A program made the translations under genes and the position numbers. Below, piece after piece: positions 17,045-28,731 of a stretch of DNA of 64,000 nucleotides. Under the pieces are notes generated by a model. It searched no databases and was not told the origin of the DNA. It saw only the letters and a program-made list of their open reading frames with translations. The DNA lies in the NCBI RefSeq assembly GCF_004745505.1, contig NZ_RKLX01000011.1, forward strand, positions 47,040 through 111,039. Direction: 5' to 3'. This DNA comes from Levilactobacillus suantsaiihabitans (lineage in GTDB: Bacteria > Bacillota > Bacilli > Lactobacillales > Lactobacillaceae). How positions within the stretch are numbered: the first letter of the stretch is position 1; each line of letters begins with the position of its first letter.

Positions 17045-18466
17045 TTATTTCTGTAATGCCTTCATTAACAACTGGTTCACCACTTGTGGGTTGGCTTGAC
17101 CGTGCGTTTGCTTCATGATCTGGCCCACTAAGAAGCCCACAGCCCGTTTCTTCCCGTTGTTAAAGTCTTCGATGGATTGCGGGTTAGCCGACAAGACATC
17201 GTCGATGATCGGTTGTAACTTCGCTGGATCTGACAGTTGAACCAGACCATGTGCTTCCACGTAGGCCTTTGGTTCTTCACCATTGGTGATGGCCTTGAAG
17301 ACCTTCTTGGCCATCTTGCTAGAAATGGTGCCGTCAGAAATCAAGTTGATCATCCCGGCCAAGTTGGCTGGCGTCAGCTTGGTGGCCTGTAAGTCCACTT
17401 GCTTTTCGTTCAGGTAGGCGTTCACGTCCCCTTGCAGGTAGTTGGCCGCCATCTTCGGATCTGCCTTCAAGGCCACCGTGGCGTCAAAGAAGTCAGACAT
17501 TTCCTTGGTCTGGGTGATGACCATGGCGTCGTAATCTGTTAAGCCCAGATCGTTGACGTAACGTTCACGCCGCTTCCCAGGCATTTCTGGCATGGCGTCG
17601 CCCAATTCCTTGATCCAGTCATCGCTGATGTTCAAGGCAGGTAAATCTGGTTCTGGGAAGTACCGGTAGTCGTCTGAGCCGGCCTTGACCCGCATCAGAA
17701 TCGTTTCGCCAGTCTTTTCGTCAAAACGGCGGGTTTCTTGTTGTACGGAACCGCCAGACATCAAGACTTGTTGTTGACGCTTTTCTTCGTATTCCAACCC
17801 GCGTTGCACGTAGTTGAACGAGTTCAAGTTCTTCAACTCAGTCTTGGTCCCAAACTTCTTTTGCCCGACCGGCCGCACGGAAATGTTGACGTCGACCCGC
17901 ATCGACCCTTCTTCCATCTTCACGTCAGAGATCCCGGTAAATTGGATCCGTTGACGCAAGGCTTCCAAATAGGCGTAGGCTTCGGCTGGTGAAGCGATAT
18001 CTGGCTTCGACACGATTTCGATCAATGGCGTGCCTTGCCGGTTCAAATCGACGTAGGAATAGTCCCGTTCGTGGGTGTTCTTCCCGGCATCTTCTTCGAT
18101 GTGCATTTCGGCGATCCCGATTTTCTTCTTCACGCCGTCAACGTCGACTTCGACCCAACCATCATGACCGATTGGCTTGTCAGATTGCGTGATCTGGTAG
18201 GCCTTCGGGTTATCTGGGTAGAAGTAGTTCTTCCGGTCAAAGTGGGTGTGTTGTTCCACCGTGGCGTGCAGTGCCAAAGCGGCGATGATCCCATCGGCAA
18301 CTACGCCCTTGTTGGTGGTTGGCAGTACCCCAGGATACCCCCAGTCAATGACGTTGGTATTGGCGTTAGGGTCGGCACCATAGGCAACTGGTGACGGGCT
18401 AAAGATCTTTGAATTTGTCTTTAACTCAATGTGGACTTCTAGTCCAATCGTGGTTTCAAAGTTCAT
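17045..18466 (-). CDS. gatB: Asp-tRNA(Asn)/Glu-tRNA(Gln) amidotransferase subunit B
   Basis: A 473-residue GatB with the N-terminal cradle domain ([20 protein letters not shown] at 3-22), the kinase and metal site including HIEEDAGK near residue 142, and the C-terminal YqeY-like tail domain binding tRNA. It phosphorylates and amidates mischarged Glu-tRNA(Gln). The start overlaps the gatA stop in TAATG, so translation is coupled. Confidence 0.95.
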   Translation of the reverse strand: MNFETTIGLEVHIELKTNSKIFSPSPVAYGADPNANTNVIDWGYPGVLPTTNKGVVADGIIAALALHATVEQHTHFDRKNYFYPDNPKAYQITQSDKPIGHDGWVEVDVDGVKKKIGIAEMHIEEDAGKNTHERDYSYVDLNRQGTPLIEIVSKPDIASPAEAYAYLEALRQRIQFTGISDVKMEEGSMRVDVNISVRPVGQKKFGTKTELKNLNSFNYVQRGLEYEEKRQQQVLMSGGSVQQETRRFDEKTGETILMRVKAGSDDYRYFPEPDLPALNISDDWIKELGDAMPEMPGKRRERYVNDLGLTDYDAMVITQTKEMSDFFDATVALKADPKMAANYLQGDVNAYLNEKQVDLQATKLTPANLAGMINLISDGTISSKMAKKVFKAITNGEEPKAYVEAHGLVQLSDPAKLQPIIDDVLSANPQSIEDFNNGKKRAVGFLVGQIMKQTHGQANPQVVNQLLMKALQK

Positions 18467-19935
18467 TAGTTTTGACCTCCTAACGTGGGTACTTGTAAAT
18501 GAAAGTCGGTGTTTTGTTCAAAGGCGTAACCCGCTTTGTACAGCGTGCTTTCGTCAAATGGCCGACCGATTAATTGCATTCCGACTGGCAAGTTGTTGCT
18601 GAAGCCAGCTGGTAAGGACAGCCCTGGCAATCCCGCTAAGTTGACCGGAATTGTCAAGACATCGTTCATGTACATGGTGATAGGATCCTTGATCTCGTCG
18701 CCAATGCCAAATGCTGGCGTTGGTGCCACGGGACCCATGATGAAATCGTGGTCCTTCAAGACCGCTTTAAAGTCGTTGATAATGACCGTCCGGACCTTGG
18801 CTGCCTTCAAGAAGTAGGCATCGTAGAACCCAGCGGACAAGGAGAACGTCCCCAACATGATCCGGCGTTTTACTTCTTCGCCAAATCCTTCGGAACGCGA
18901 CTTCACGTAGACGTCTTCCAGGTTCTTCACGTCTTTAGCCCGGTAACCATAACGGATCCCGTCAAAGCGTTGTAAGTTGGAAGAGGCTTCGGATGAGGCA
19001 ATGATGTAGTAAGCGGCCACGCCATACTTGTTGTGTGGCAGGGAAACTTCGTCCACCGTGGCCCCTAACTTGCGGTACGTGTCGGCAGCGGCCAAAATGG
19101 CAGCCTTCACGTCTTCGTTGACCCCTTCGGCCAAGAATTCCTTAGGCAAACCAATGCGCATGCCCTTGACACTCGTGGCGTCGTTCAAGTCCGCCGCAAA
19201 GTCAGGAACAGCCTGCGTCGAGCTGGTCAAATCGTGATCATCATGACCGGCGATAGCACTCAAGACCGTCGCGTTATCCTTCACGCTGCGCGTCATTGGG
19301 CCAATTTGGTCCAAACTAGAGCCAAAGGCAATCAGACCCCACCGGGAGACCCGACCATACGTGGGCTTGATCCCCACGATGCCGTTAAAGGCTGCTGGTT
19401 GGCGAATCGAGCCACCAGTATCGGACCCTAAGGCAACGGGCACTTGACCAGAGGCTACGGCTGCGGCGGAACCACCTGAGGACCCACCGGGAACCTTGGT
19501 TTGGTCCCAAGCGTTCTTCGTGGTCTTAAAGGCTGAATTTTCGGTCGACCCACCCATGGCAAATTCATCCAGATTGGTCTTGCCGACCGTAATCATTTGC
19601 GCGTTGGCTAACTTTTCCGTCACCGTGGCATCGTAGACTGGCTTGAAGTTTTCCAAAATCTTGGAAGCGGCCGTGGTCGTTAAGCCCTTGGTCACAATGT
19701 TATCCTTCAACCCCACTGGAATCCCCGCCAATGGTTGATTGGCGTTGATCCCTTGTTGATCAATTTCGGCGGCTTGGTTTAAGGCCGCTTCTTCGTTTAA
19801 GTTTAAGAAAGCATCGATTTGAGGATCGGTTGCTTTAATGTTATCGAAAGTCGCCTGCGTTAATTCCTTGGCGCTAATTTTCTTAGCGACCAGGTCAGCA
19901 TGAAGACCAGCGAGATCTTTGTCAAAATAGTTCAT
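18466..19935 (-). CDS. gatA: Asp-tRNA(Asn)/Glu-tRNA(Gln) amidotransferase subunit A
   Basis: A 489-residue amidase-signature enzyme that releases ammonia from glutamine for GatB. The Ser-cisSer-Lys triad is visible: Lys in [10 protein letters not shown] (near 78), the cis-Ser in [14 protein letters not shown] (about 150-163) and the nucleophile in [14 protein letters not shown]. It abuts gatC (stop and start adjacent) and overlaps gatB by one base. Confidence 0.95.
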   Translation of the reverse strand: MNYFDKDLAGLHADLVAKKISAKELTQATFDNIKATDPQIDAFLNLNEEAALNQAAEIDQQGINANQPLAGIPVGLKDNIVTKGLTTTAASKILENFKPVYDATVTEKLANAQMITVGKTNLDEFAMGGSTENSAFKTTKNAWDQTKVPGGSSGGSAAAVASGQVPVALGSDTGGSIRQPAAFNGIVGIKPTYGRVSRWGLIAFGSSLDQIGPMTRSVKDNATVLSAIAGHDDHDLTSSTQAVPDFAADLNDATSVKGMRIGLPKEFLAEGVNEDVKAAILAAADTYRKLGATVDEVSLPHNKYGVAAYYIIASSEASSNLQRFDGIRYGYRAKDVKNLEDVYVKSRSEGFGEEVKRRIMLGTFSLSAGFYDAYFLKAAKVRTVIINDFKAVLKDHDFIMGPVAPTPAFGIGDEIKDPITMYMNDVLTIPVNLAGLPGLSLPAGFSNNLPVGMQLIGRPFDESTLYKAGYAFEQNTDFHLQVPTLGGQN

Positions 19936-20247
19936 TTAGTCGTTATCCTCGCTTTCATCGATGATGGCAGGTACCTTAATAAAGCCACGAGCGGCATCTG
20001 GCGCGTTGTGCAACAGCGCTGAGCTCTGCCCCCAGTTATCGGCGACGTCCTCACGCATCACGTTGAGTTGGTCGGAAACGTTGCTGGTGACGTCAACACC
20101 ATCGGTATCCACTTCACTCAGTGATTCAAACATACCGATAATGTCGTCCAATTGGGGCGTAAAGGCGTCCAATTCGGCATCCGTAAATTCAAGCTTTGCC
20201 AGGCCGGCAACGTGTTGAACTTGTTCTCGATTAATTCGATTAGCCAT
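19936..20247 (-). CDS. gatC: Asp-tRNA(Asn)/Glu-tRNA(Gln) amidotransferase subunit C
   Basis: A 103-residue GatC belt subunit that wraps GatA and GatB. The typical start INREQVQHVAGLAKLEFTD and the C-terminal RDVxxD-like segment MREDVADNWG are present. The ATG at 20247 is preferred over an adjacent in-frame TTG because AGAGGG lies upstream at suitable spacing. It is the first gene of the gat transcript; a -10-like TAGAAT is about 75 bp upstream without a clear -35. Confidence 0.92.
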   Translation of the reverse strand: MANRINREQVQHVAGLAKLEFTDAELDAFTPQLDDIIGMFESLSEVDTDGVDVTSNVSDQLNVMREDVADNWGQSSALLHNAPDAARGFIKVPAIIDESEDND

Positions 20248-20420
20248 CAATTATCCCTCTTTCTAAGTTATCCGCAATTCACCGTTTATTCCAGACTTCG
20301 CCAAGAATAAACATACATTGCCATTCTACCATATATCTGCGGTCCGCCAAAGATTATGCGTTAATTTTCTTCTGAACTAAATTGCTCTTGCAGCAACTGC
20401 GCTCGGCCACACAGACTATA

Positions 20421-20471
20421 CTGACCGCCTTACCGTTCGCTAGAAATGAGTTGGAACGCTGAGGGTGCTGC
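20421..20471 (+). repeat. Truncated left end of the intergenic repeat
   Basis: About 50 bp (CTGACCGCCT ... GGAACGCTGAGGG) matching the left end of copy D ten bases downstream and the solo fragment at 28664-28711. It gives copy D a partly duplicated left end. Confidence 0.6.
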
Positions 20472-20480
20472 ATCTAATCA

Positions 20481-20660
20481 GTCCGCCTGCCGTTGCGCGA
20501 AATCTAGGTTGGAACGCTGGGGGAGGACGCCCCGAGCCAAAACCCGGTCTCGGGCCTTGCTTTGAGCCAGAAGACCCCTGTCTCAAAGTCACCAATTTGC
20601 CAGCAAAACCCACTGGCAAATTCCCCGGCTGAACCTAGATTTCGCTCCACTCTCGGCTAC
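20481..20660 (+). repeat. Palindromic intergenic repeat, copy D (type 2)
   Basis: Terminal arms GCGAAATCTAGGTT (20497-20510) and AACCTAGATTTCGC (20632-20645) are perfectly complementary over 14 bp. Internal stems are CCCGAG/CTCGGG, CTTTGAG/CTCAAAG and AATTTGCCAG (20594-20603) with CTGGCAAATT (20613-20622), the last with an AAAAC-containing loop. It ends CTCGGCTACGGTAGTG like copy F. It lies in the 743-bp gap between gatC and camS, which otherwise has a repeat fragment and a terminator. Confidence 0.82.
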
Positions 20661-20907
20661 GGTAGTGACTGGACACTTCCTCGACTCCCTCAGTCTCAAC
20701 TACAATGACTCGTCACTTCATCCCCACGATCGGTCACGAACCAGTCAGCAGTCTCACCTTGATTGATCGCTGGTTTCTGAAGGCCACGAAATTTGCGGTC
20801 TCCCCACCTAACAGTCCAACTCGCAACCGCTGTTGACCCTATCATCAACGCAGCGATTACGCAAGCCGTTTATCAGCCACACCAATCATTCACATCCACA
20901 ATTAGCC

Positions 20908-20972
20908 AAAAGCGGACGACCGCGCACTCGTCACTCACAAACCAGGTGATGAATCCGCTGTCGTCCGCTTTT
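20908..20972 (-). terminator. Terminator of the pcrA-ligA-camS transcript
   Basis: AAAAGCGGACGAC (20908-20920) pairs perfectly with GTCGTCCGCTTTT (20960-20972). The long loop contains its own weaker hairpin. It lies 18 bp after the camS stop. Confidence 0.82.
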
Positions 20973-20990
20973 CTTGGCACTTGATGCCTT

Positions 20991-22136
20991 TTAGTAACTG
21001 TTAAAGACGTGACTGGTAAACTTCTTGGCGCCACTGGCCCGGGACAGGAAGCTTTGCGTGCCGTCCGTTGAGGCCACCGTGATGTCGATCGGTACCCCGG
21101 ATGGCAAGTACTTTTGCGCCGCCGTCTGGAGGTACTGGGTGAAGCTAATGATTTCTGTTTGACTGTAGAATTGCGTCTGAATGTTGACGTGCATCCCCGT
21201 CAATGACTTGCCGTTGTAGTGGGCCTGAGCCGTGACCCCACTCAAGTTCGGGAAGAAGTTCTCGACTTCGGTCTTGAAGTTGGTGAAGGCACTGGAGTCA
21301 TTGCTGTTCGGGCTGCTAGAGCCACTAGAGATCGGGAAGACGTAATTCTTCTCGTCCATCGCCGTCCATTTAGCCACGCTAGTCGAACCCGCCTTGTTTT
21401 GCGAGTAAGCGATGAAGTCTCCACCGACCAGACTATCGTTAGAGGCTTGCCGGTAAATGGCAATCACGATCGGCACGTCCTTCAGTGCGGACTTTTGCCG
21501 CAACCGCTTGAGGACCGTGTTGGCCGCCTGCTTGGCGTAGGCTTCGCCGGCTGCCTTAGTGATCTTGGTTTCGTAAGTGGCACCATACTGGGTCTTCTTG
21601 TAGTAATCCACGGAATTGACCGCGATTCCCACGGTGACCCCACCCAGGTGCAGCTTGTTGTTCTTTTGGGTCATGTAGTCTTGTTCTTCCAAGGCCTGGA
21701 TGTAAATGGGGTTCCGCTTAGTCGACGACGTTGAGCCGTTGCTCTTGGGGTTCAACCCTGTAGGATTGGACTTCGACTTACGGTCCAACCAGTTTTGCAC
21801 CGTGGACGTGGTCAAGTGCTGACCTTCTTGGAAGACGTACTTTTTGGTCGAGAAGACCTTCTTGGACACGCTCAACATCCCGTTTTCAAAGCTCTTCAGG
21901 TTGTAAGTGTTACCGGAATCTTGGCTGTTCGTGACCCCACGTGACTTACTCGTTTGATAGTGGCCACTCTTAATGACCCCTTCGTAATCACCATCACTGC
22001 TTTGCCCAGTCAGTTGGGTGCTCCCAGAACTATTGCTCCCGGAAGTTCCGGACATGCTGGAACTGCCCAAATTACCACACGCGGCCAAAAATAGGGGCAC
22101 GGCGGCTAATGCCAGAAAAGTTCGTAACCGTTTCAC
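20991..22136 (-). CDS. camS: CamS-family lipoprotein (sex pheromone precursor family)
   Basis: A 381-residue lipoprotein with a lipobox LAAC (cleavage before Cys20 in FLALAAVPLFLAACGN), then a Ser/Gly-rich tether and the CamS fold with the repeated QTQFYSQTEI-type region near the C-terminus. Enterococcal and staphylococcal homologues release a peptide pheromone from the signal sequence; the function of the folded part is unknown. The start is GTG with AGGAGG nine nt upstream. It lies directly after ligA, as in many Lactobacillales. Confidence 0.9.
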   Translation of the reverse strand: MKRLRTFLALAAVPLFLAACGNLGSSSMSGTSGSNSSGSTQLTGQSSDGDYEGVIKSGHYQTSKSRGVTNSQDSGNTYNLKSFENGMLSVSKKVFSTKKYVFQEGQHLTTSTVQNWLDRKSKSNPTGLNPKSNGSTSSTKRNPIYIQALEEQDYMTQKNNKLHLGGVTVGIAVNSVDYYKKTQYGATYETKITKAAGEAYAKQAANTVLKRLRQKSALKDVPIVIAIYRQASNDSLVGGDFIAYSQNKAGSTSVAKWTAMDEKNYVFPISSGSSSPNSNDSSAFTNFKTEVENFFPNLSGVTAQAHYNGKSLTGMHVNIQTQFYSQTEIISFTQYLQTAAQKYLPSGVPIDITVASTDGTQSFLSRASGAKKFTSHVFNSY

Positions 22137-22158
22137 GACTTGTTTCCTCCTAAAATCA

Positions 22159-24207
<2,049 letters not shown>

Positions 24208-24214
24208 TTAGCGT

Positions 24215-26476
24215 CTACTTTTCAACTCGTTTGATAGGGGCAAAGGCGGCCAATAACCGCTTAACCCCCTGTTCTGGAAAGGCAATATCCAGTTCGGCAT
24301 CTTCACCGGTCCCGTTGACCTTGACCACGGTCCCAATGCCCCACTTCTTGTGGCTGGCCTTGTCGCCAACGCCCCAGCTGACCTGGCCCGCACCGGTGCC
24401 TGTCGGTTCGCTGACCCGGCCGGTCTTGCCATGATAAGGCTTAGCTACGGCACTGGCTGTTCGCCGCGCAAACGGCACGTCGCGGCGACTAGGGGTCAAG
24501 CCAGACTTGGTTTCACTGTAATCCAGATGCAGCAGTTCCGGATCGATTTCCGTCACAAACCGCGATTGCGGATTGGTTTGCCGCCGCCCGTACAGCATCC
24601 GGGAATAGGCGTTGGTCAGATACAGCTTGTCTTGCGCCCGGGTGATCCCCACGTAGGCCAAGCGCCGTTCTTCTTCCAGCTCGTCGTCTTCGAGCACCGC
24701 CCGCGATAGTGGGAAAATGCCCTCTTCTAGACCCATCAGAAAAATGACCGGAAATTCCAGTCCCTTGGCGGCGTGCAGCGTCATCAAGGTCACCTCGGCG
24801 GGTTCTTCCTCGACGTCGTCTTGCGCCGAGACTAAGGCCAAGTCAGCCAGAAATTCGACTAATCGTTCTTCTGTTTCGTCATGATCTGCCTGATCCCAAT
24901 CGTCATCGAACTTTTGGGTCACGGATAAGAATTCTTGGATGTTTTCGATCCGCGTCTCGGCTTCCAAGTTCTTAGCGGCCACAGCCTTGAGTGCAGCCAT
25001 GTAGCCAGTCTTATCCAGCAGCTCATTGGTAATCTCAGACACGGTCATGGTGGCCGCTTGGTCTTGGATGCCCTTCAGCGTCATGCCGAATTTCTCCATG
25101 GAATTGCGGATGCGGGCGCCCAGATTCGTGGCCAGCGCAATATTTTGCGTGGCTTCCAGTTCCGTCCAGTCGTTCATTTCCGCAAATTCCCGCAGCTTTT
25201 CCACACTGGTGGCCCCAATGCCACGCTTGGGTTCGTTGATGATCCGTTCTAAGCTCATGGAGTCCGCCGGGTTAGCGACCAACGTCAAATAAGCCAGCAC
25301 GTCACGGATTTCCTTACGATCATAGAACTTGTGCCCCCCGACCATGGTATAGGGCACGTTGGCCTTGACCAGCGTTTCTTCGATCACCCGGGATTGCGCG
25401 TTGGTCCGGTACAGGATGGCAAAGTCGCCGTACCCACGGTGGTGTTGTTCGCGTTCTTCTTGGATCTTGGCCACTACGTAATGGGCTTCGTCATTTTCGT
25501 TTTGCCCGCGGTAATACGAAATCTTGTCCCCTTCCGGATTGTCCGTCCAGAGGTCCTTTTTCTTCCGGTTGACATTCTTTTGAATCACGTCGTTGGCGGC
25601 CTTCAAAATCGTCTTGGTCGACCGGTAGTTTTGTTCCAGCAGAGTCACGTGGGCGTTAGGGTAATCGTGTTCAAAGTTTAAGATGTTTTCCATGTTGGCA
25701 CCCCGCCAGCCATAGATACTCTGATCGCCATCCCCGACGACACACAGGTTGCCGTGCTTTTTGGCCAGCAGATTGACCAACGTGTATTGAGCATCGTTGG
25801 TATCCTGGTATTCGTCGACGTGAATGTACTGGAATTTTTCTTGATAGTAGCCCAGCACGTCGGCATCTTGTTTGAATAACTTGATGGTCAACATGATCAA
25901 ATCATCGAAGTCCATCGCCTGGTTGGCCTGTAGCTCGCGTTGGTAGCTTTCATAGACCGTCGCCACCGTCGTTTCAAACGGATTGCCCGCGGCCTCACGC
26001 ATCATTGCCGGCGTCTGTAAGGCGTTCTTGGCATTGGAAATGGCGCCTAACACCGAGCGGGGGTCAAACTTCTTCACGTCCAAGTTCTGTTGGCGTAAGA
26101 CCCGCTTGATCAGCGTGCGTTGTTCACCGGGATCGGCAATCGTAAAGGCCCGGTTGTAGCCCAATTTATCCGCGTCACGGCGTAAGATCCGGACACACAG
26201 CGCATGGAACGTGGAGACCCACACGTCGCTGCCGTCCGGTCCCAGTAATTTGATGACCCGCTCGCGCATTTCCTTGGCGGCCTTATTGGTAAAGGTAATC
26301 GCCAAGATGCGCCACGGCATCACGTTGTTGTGTTCAATCAGGTAGGCGACCCGGTGCGTTAACACCCGGGTCTTCCCACTACCGGCACCCGCCAACACCA
26401 ACAGGGGCCCTTCCGTTTGAAGGACAGCCTCCGTTTGCTTATCGTTCATGCCAGTCAATAATTCTTCTCCTGCCAC
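24215..26476 (-). CDS. pcrA: ATP-dependent DNA helicase PcrA (UvrD/Rep family)
   Basis: A 753-residue SF1A helicase. Motif I is LAGAGSGKTRVLTHR (about 28-42), the DEYQDTN of motif II is near residue 224, motif III GDGDQSIYGWRGA follows, and motif VI reads VGITRAQDKLYL. The C-terminus has the PcrA Tudor-like domain that contacts RNA polymerase (HKKWGIGTVVKVNG). It starts at GTG 26476, supported by the conserved ELLTGMNDKQ N-terminus. It is first in the pcrA-ligA-camS run. Confidence 0.95.
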   Translation of the reverse strand: MAGEELLTGMNDKQTEAVLQTEGPLLVLAGAGSGKTRVLTHRVAYLIEHNNVMPWRILAITFTNKAAKEMRERVIKLLGPDGSDVWVSTFHALCVRILRRDADKLGYNRAFTIADPGEQRTLIKRVLRQQNLDVKKFDPRSVLGAISNAKNALQTPAMMREAAGNPFETTVATVYESYQRELQANQAMDFDDLIMLTIKLFKQDADVLGYYQEKFQYIHVDEYQDTNDAQYTLVNLLAKKHGNLCVVGDGDQSIYGWRGANMENILNFEHDYPNAHVTLLEQNYRSTKTILKAANDVIQKNVNRKKKDLWTDNPEGDKISYYRGQNENDEAHYVVAKIQEEREQHHRGYGDFAILYRTNAQSRVIEETLVKANVPYTMVGGHKFYDRKEIRDVLAYLTLVANPADSMSLERIINEPKRGIGATSVEKLREFAEMNDWTELEATQNIALATNLGARIRNSMEKFGMTLKGIQDQAATMTVSEITNELLDKTGYMAALKAVAAKNLEAETRIENIQEFLSVTQKFDDDWDQADHDETEERLVEFLADLALVSAQDDVEEEPAEVTLMTLHAAKGLEFPVIFLMGLEEGIFPLSRAVLEDDELEEERRLAYVGITRAQDKLYLTNAYSRMLYGRRQTNPQSRFVTEIDPELLHLDYSETKSGLTPSRRDVPFARRTASAVAKPYHGKTGRVSEPTGTGAGQVSWGVGDKASHKKWGIGTVVKVNGTGEDAELDIAFPEQGVKRLLAAFAPIKRVEK

Positions 26477-26512
26477 CTAGAACCCAGTCCTCTCTGTCAA
26501 TTAGTCTAGAAT

Positions 26513-26518
26513 AGTATA
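26513..26518 (-). promoter_or_regulatory. Possible extended -10 for pcrA
   Basis: The minus strand reads TGGTATACT, an extended -10 (TGnTATACT) about 37 bp before the pcrA start. No good -35 is seen. Confidence 0.35.
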
Positions 26519-26616
26519 CCAAAAAAACATACGTTCTGCTGGAACTCTCACCGATATTTTAAAAGAAATTTCCGGCACCGGTTCCATAAAAATCCCGGTA
26601 TTGCGCCCTAACCGAC

Positions 26617-26657
26617 AAACGCACTCAATCAACCAGTAGTGGTGATCAAGTGCGTTT
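26617..26657 (-). terminator. Candidate terminator after the PurK-like gene
   Basis: AAACGCACT (26617-26625) pairs with AGTGCGTTT (26649-26657), and the stem continues inward with mismatches. The T tract is weak on the minus strand (GTTTGTC). Confidence 0.5.
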
Positions 26658-26672
26658 TGAAATATTACCAAA

Positions 26673-27836
26673 TTAATCTTGGTCGGTCAGCTCGTCTGGC
26701 GTGGATGTCGCCCAAATCGCCGTGTCATCCAGCTGGTCCAACAGCGTCTTCACCGTGGGCCCCTGAACCGTGACGTGACCCATCACGTCCTCATCGGCTT
26801 GCTTGCGCAGGTGATAGAACGTGAAGTCCCAGTTGGGTTTGATCTGCCACTGAGTCCGAATCGCCGTCAGCTGCTTGACCGTAAAGTTCACGGTCACGGC
26901 CGGCGTCAACAATTGCGGCGTCGCCAGTGGTAACCCGGCGATGGCACGCATGTGTTCGGCGAATTCATCAATCGTACCGGCCGCCGCAAAGACGTACCCC
27001 GTCTCACTAGGTGCGGGGACGATTTTCTTCACGTAGATGGCGCCGCTAGCCGTCAGGTAGAAGGACACCTCGAACACACCCACGTAGGACACGTTCTTAG
27101 CCACTTCACTGGCAATGCGGTGAATTTCACTGGCCACGGCGTCGTCGACCTCAGTCGGCACCCAGACGCGTTGTGGCCGGTCATCCACGGAATGGACCTC
27201 GGTAATTGGGAAGGACTGTTGATTACCTTCCGCATCTCTGGCGACTAGAATCGAGAATTCCCGGTCATAGGCAATTTGAGATTCCAAAATGTAGGTCCCC
27301 CAATCCAACAACCCGGCCGCCTTAGCAATGTCGGTTTGGGTCTTGATGACTAGCTCACGGCCGTGGGACCATTCCTTTTGAATTGGCTTTAAAACGCACG
27401 GATAGCCGATAGAATTGACGGATTGGTACACGTCATCCAGATTGATGATCGTGGCGTAAGGGGCAATATTGACGTTCAATTGTTCAAAGAAGGCCCGTTC
27501 CAACAGGCGATCTTGCATGATTTCTAGCATGTCGCTACCCTGCGGAATCCGCGTGAACTGCGCCAAAAATTTCACGACATCCGTGCTAACCCGGTCCGAG
27601 TCGTACACGATGGCCGCGCAGCTTTCCGCAAAGTGCTGGAGCTTGTCGCGGTCCTTCGCAGTGCCGACAGCCTTGAAGTCTGCTAATTGTAAAGCCTCAC
27701 TCGTTTCGTCGGCACCATATGCCCCGACACGTAGTCCCATCTTTCGCGCCGTGGTAACCAACATCGCGGCGTTGGCACTACTACCAATCACCCCAACAGT
27801 ATCTCCCGGATATAAGACCGTGTTCGCCAAATTCAT
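26673..27836 (-). CDS. PurK-like ATP-grasp protein, divergent
   Basis: A 387-residue protein with the three-domain plan of N5-carboxyaminoimidazole ribonucleotide synthase: a Rossmann-like N-terminal part (VGVIGSSANAAMLVTTARKMG), an ATP-grasp core (about 105-290, with YPCVLKPIQKEWSHGRELVIK), and a small C-terminal domain (LATPQLLTPAVTVNFT). The loop that in PurK normally reads like RPHNSGH is VPAPSETGY here, and it does not lie in a pur operon. It may be a paralogue acting on another carboxylate substrate rather than a housekeeping PurK. The next gene upstream is xpt, so a purine link is possible. Confidence 0.65.
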   Translation of the reverse strand: MNLANTVLYPGDTVGVIGSSANAAMLVTTARKMGLRVGAYGADETSEALQLADFKAVGTAKDRDKLQHFAESCAAIVYDSDRVSTDVVKFLAQFTRIPQGSDMLEIMQDRLLERAFFEQLNVNIAPYATIINLDDVYQSVNSIGYPCVLKPIQKEWSHGRELVIKTQTDIAKAAGLLDWGTYILESQIAYDREFSILVARDAEGNQQSFPITEVHSVDDRPQRVWVPTEVDDAVASEIHRIASEVAKNVSYVGVFEVSFYLTASGAIYVKKIVPAPSETGYVFAAAGTIDEFAEHMRAIAGLPLATPQLLTPAVTVNFTVKQLTAIRTQWQIKPNWDFTFYHLRKQADEDVMGHVTVQGPTVKTLLDQLDDTAIWATSTPDELTDQD

Positions 27837-27936
27837 TCCCTACTTTCTTGCTTGACTTATTTTTGATTAATCACAATTTAAACCCATTCAAGTTCATTCT
27901 AAAGTTTAATCACGGATTAAACAAGCTAGCGCCCAA

Positions 27937-28512
27937 TTAATCTTGGGCGAAAACTACTTGTCCGTCTTCAAAGGACGCAATGCTGGCCAATGCGACCAGC
28001 GGCACACCCGCATCTTCGACCAGTTGATGGCCTTTTTGGAACCGTTTTTCAATCACGACCCCGACCCCGGCAACGGCGATACCAGCCGTCTCCGCGATGT
28101 CAAATAACCCTTGGACCGCCTGGCCATTGGCCAAGAAGTCGTCGATGATCAAGACGCGGTCACTCGCATCCAAGAAACGCCGGTCGATGGAAATGTCGTT
28201 GTTGACCTGCTTGGTGTAGGAATAGACCTTGGCCGTGTAGAGGTTATCGGTCAACGTCAGACTCTTGTGTTTCCGCGCAAAGATCACTGGCACGTGGAGG
28301 TGCAACCCAGCCATCACGGCGGGCGCAATCCCCGAAGACTCCACCGTTAAGACCTTGGTGATGCCCATGTTCGCAAATTTCCGGGCAAACTCTGCCCCCA
28401 TCTGATCCATCAATTGGGGATCAATCTGATGATTTAAAAAGTTATCAACCTTTAATACGTTCCCCGGCAGGACCGTCCCGTCTTGGCGAATGCGATCTTC
28501 TAAAAGTTTCAT
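27937..28512 (-). CDS. xpt: Xanthine phosphoribosyltransferase
   Basis: A 191-residue type I PRTase that converts xanthine and PRPP to XMP. Features are [14 protein letters not shown] near the N-terminus, the PRPP loop [14 protein letters not shown] near residue 126, and the substrate loop after ARKHKSLT. The ATG at 28512 is chosen because GGAGG lies eight nt upstream and the N-terminus then matches Bacillus Xpt; the longer 202-residue reading frame would put the ribosome site inside the gene. No purine riboswitch is visible in the upstream 190 bp. Confidence 0.93.
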   Translation of the reverse strand: MKLLEDRIRQDGTVLPGNVLKVDNFLNHQIDPQLMDQMGAEFARKFANMGITKVLTVESSGIAPAVMAGLHLHVPVIFARKHKSLTLTDNLYTAKVYSYTKQVNNDISIDRRFLDASDRVLIIDDFLANGQAVQGLFDIAETAGIAVAGVGVVIEKRFQKGHQLVEDAGVPLVALASIASFEDGQVVFAQD

Positions 28513-28663
28513 CTCTGCTTGACCTCCAAAAAGTATTTCTTTCATTCTACCTGATTGCCCCGTAAAAAACAGCCACTTGGCGCGAGATTTAGGAATGTTT
28601 TAACCAACTGTTTGGTGCCAAGAACCCGCTGTAACGGCCTTCATTGTTGCTGTGGTGCATAAG

Positions 28664-28711
28664 CTGGCCACCTCCGTTTGCTACAGATGAGCTGGTACGC
28701 TGTGGGCGGCC
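28664..28711 (+). repeat. Solo left-end fragment of the intergenic repeat
   Basis: About 48 bp (CTGGCCACCTCCGTTTGCTA ... ACGCTGTGGG) alignable with the truncated copy at 20421-20471. It lies between the 3' end of menA and the 5' side of xpt. No right half is present. Confidence 0.5.
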
Positions 28712-28731
28712 CCCCCGACTGCTAGTGCCGC

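Noticed and set aside
28513..28700. Purine riboswitch upstream of xpt
   Set aside because: The conserved core and the two loop sequences of the aptamer are not present in the 190 bp upstream.
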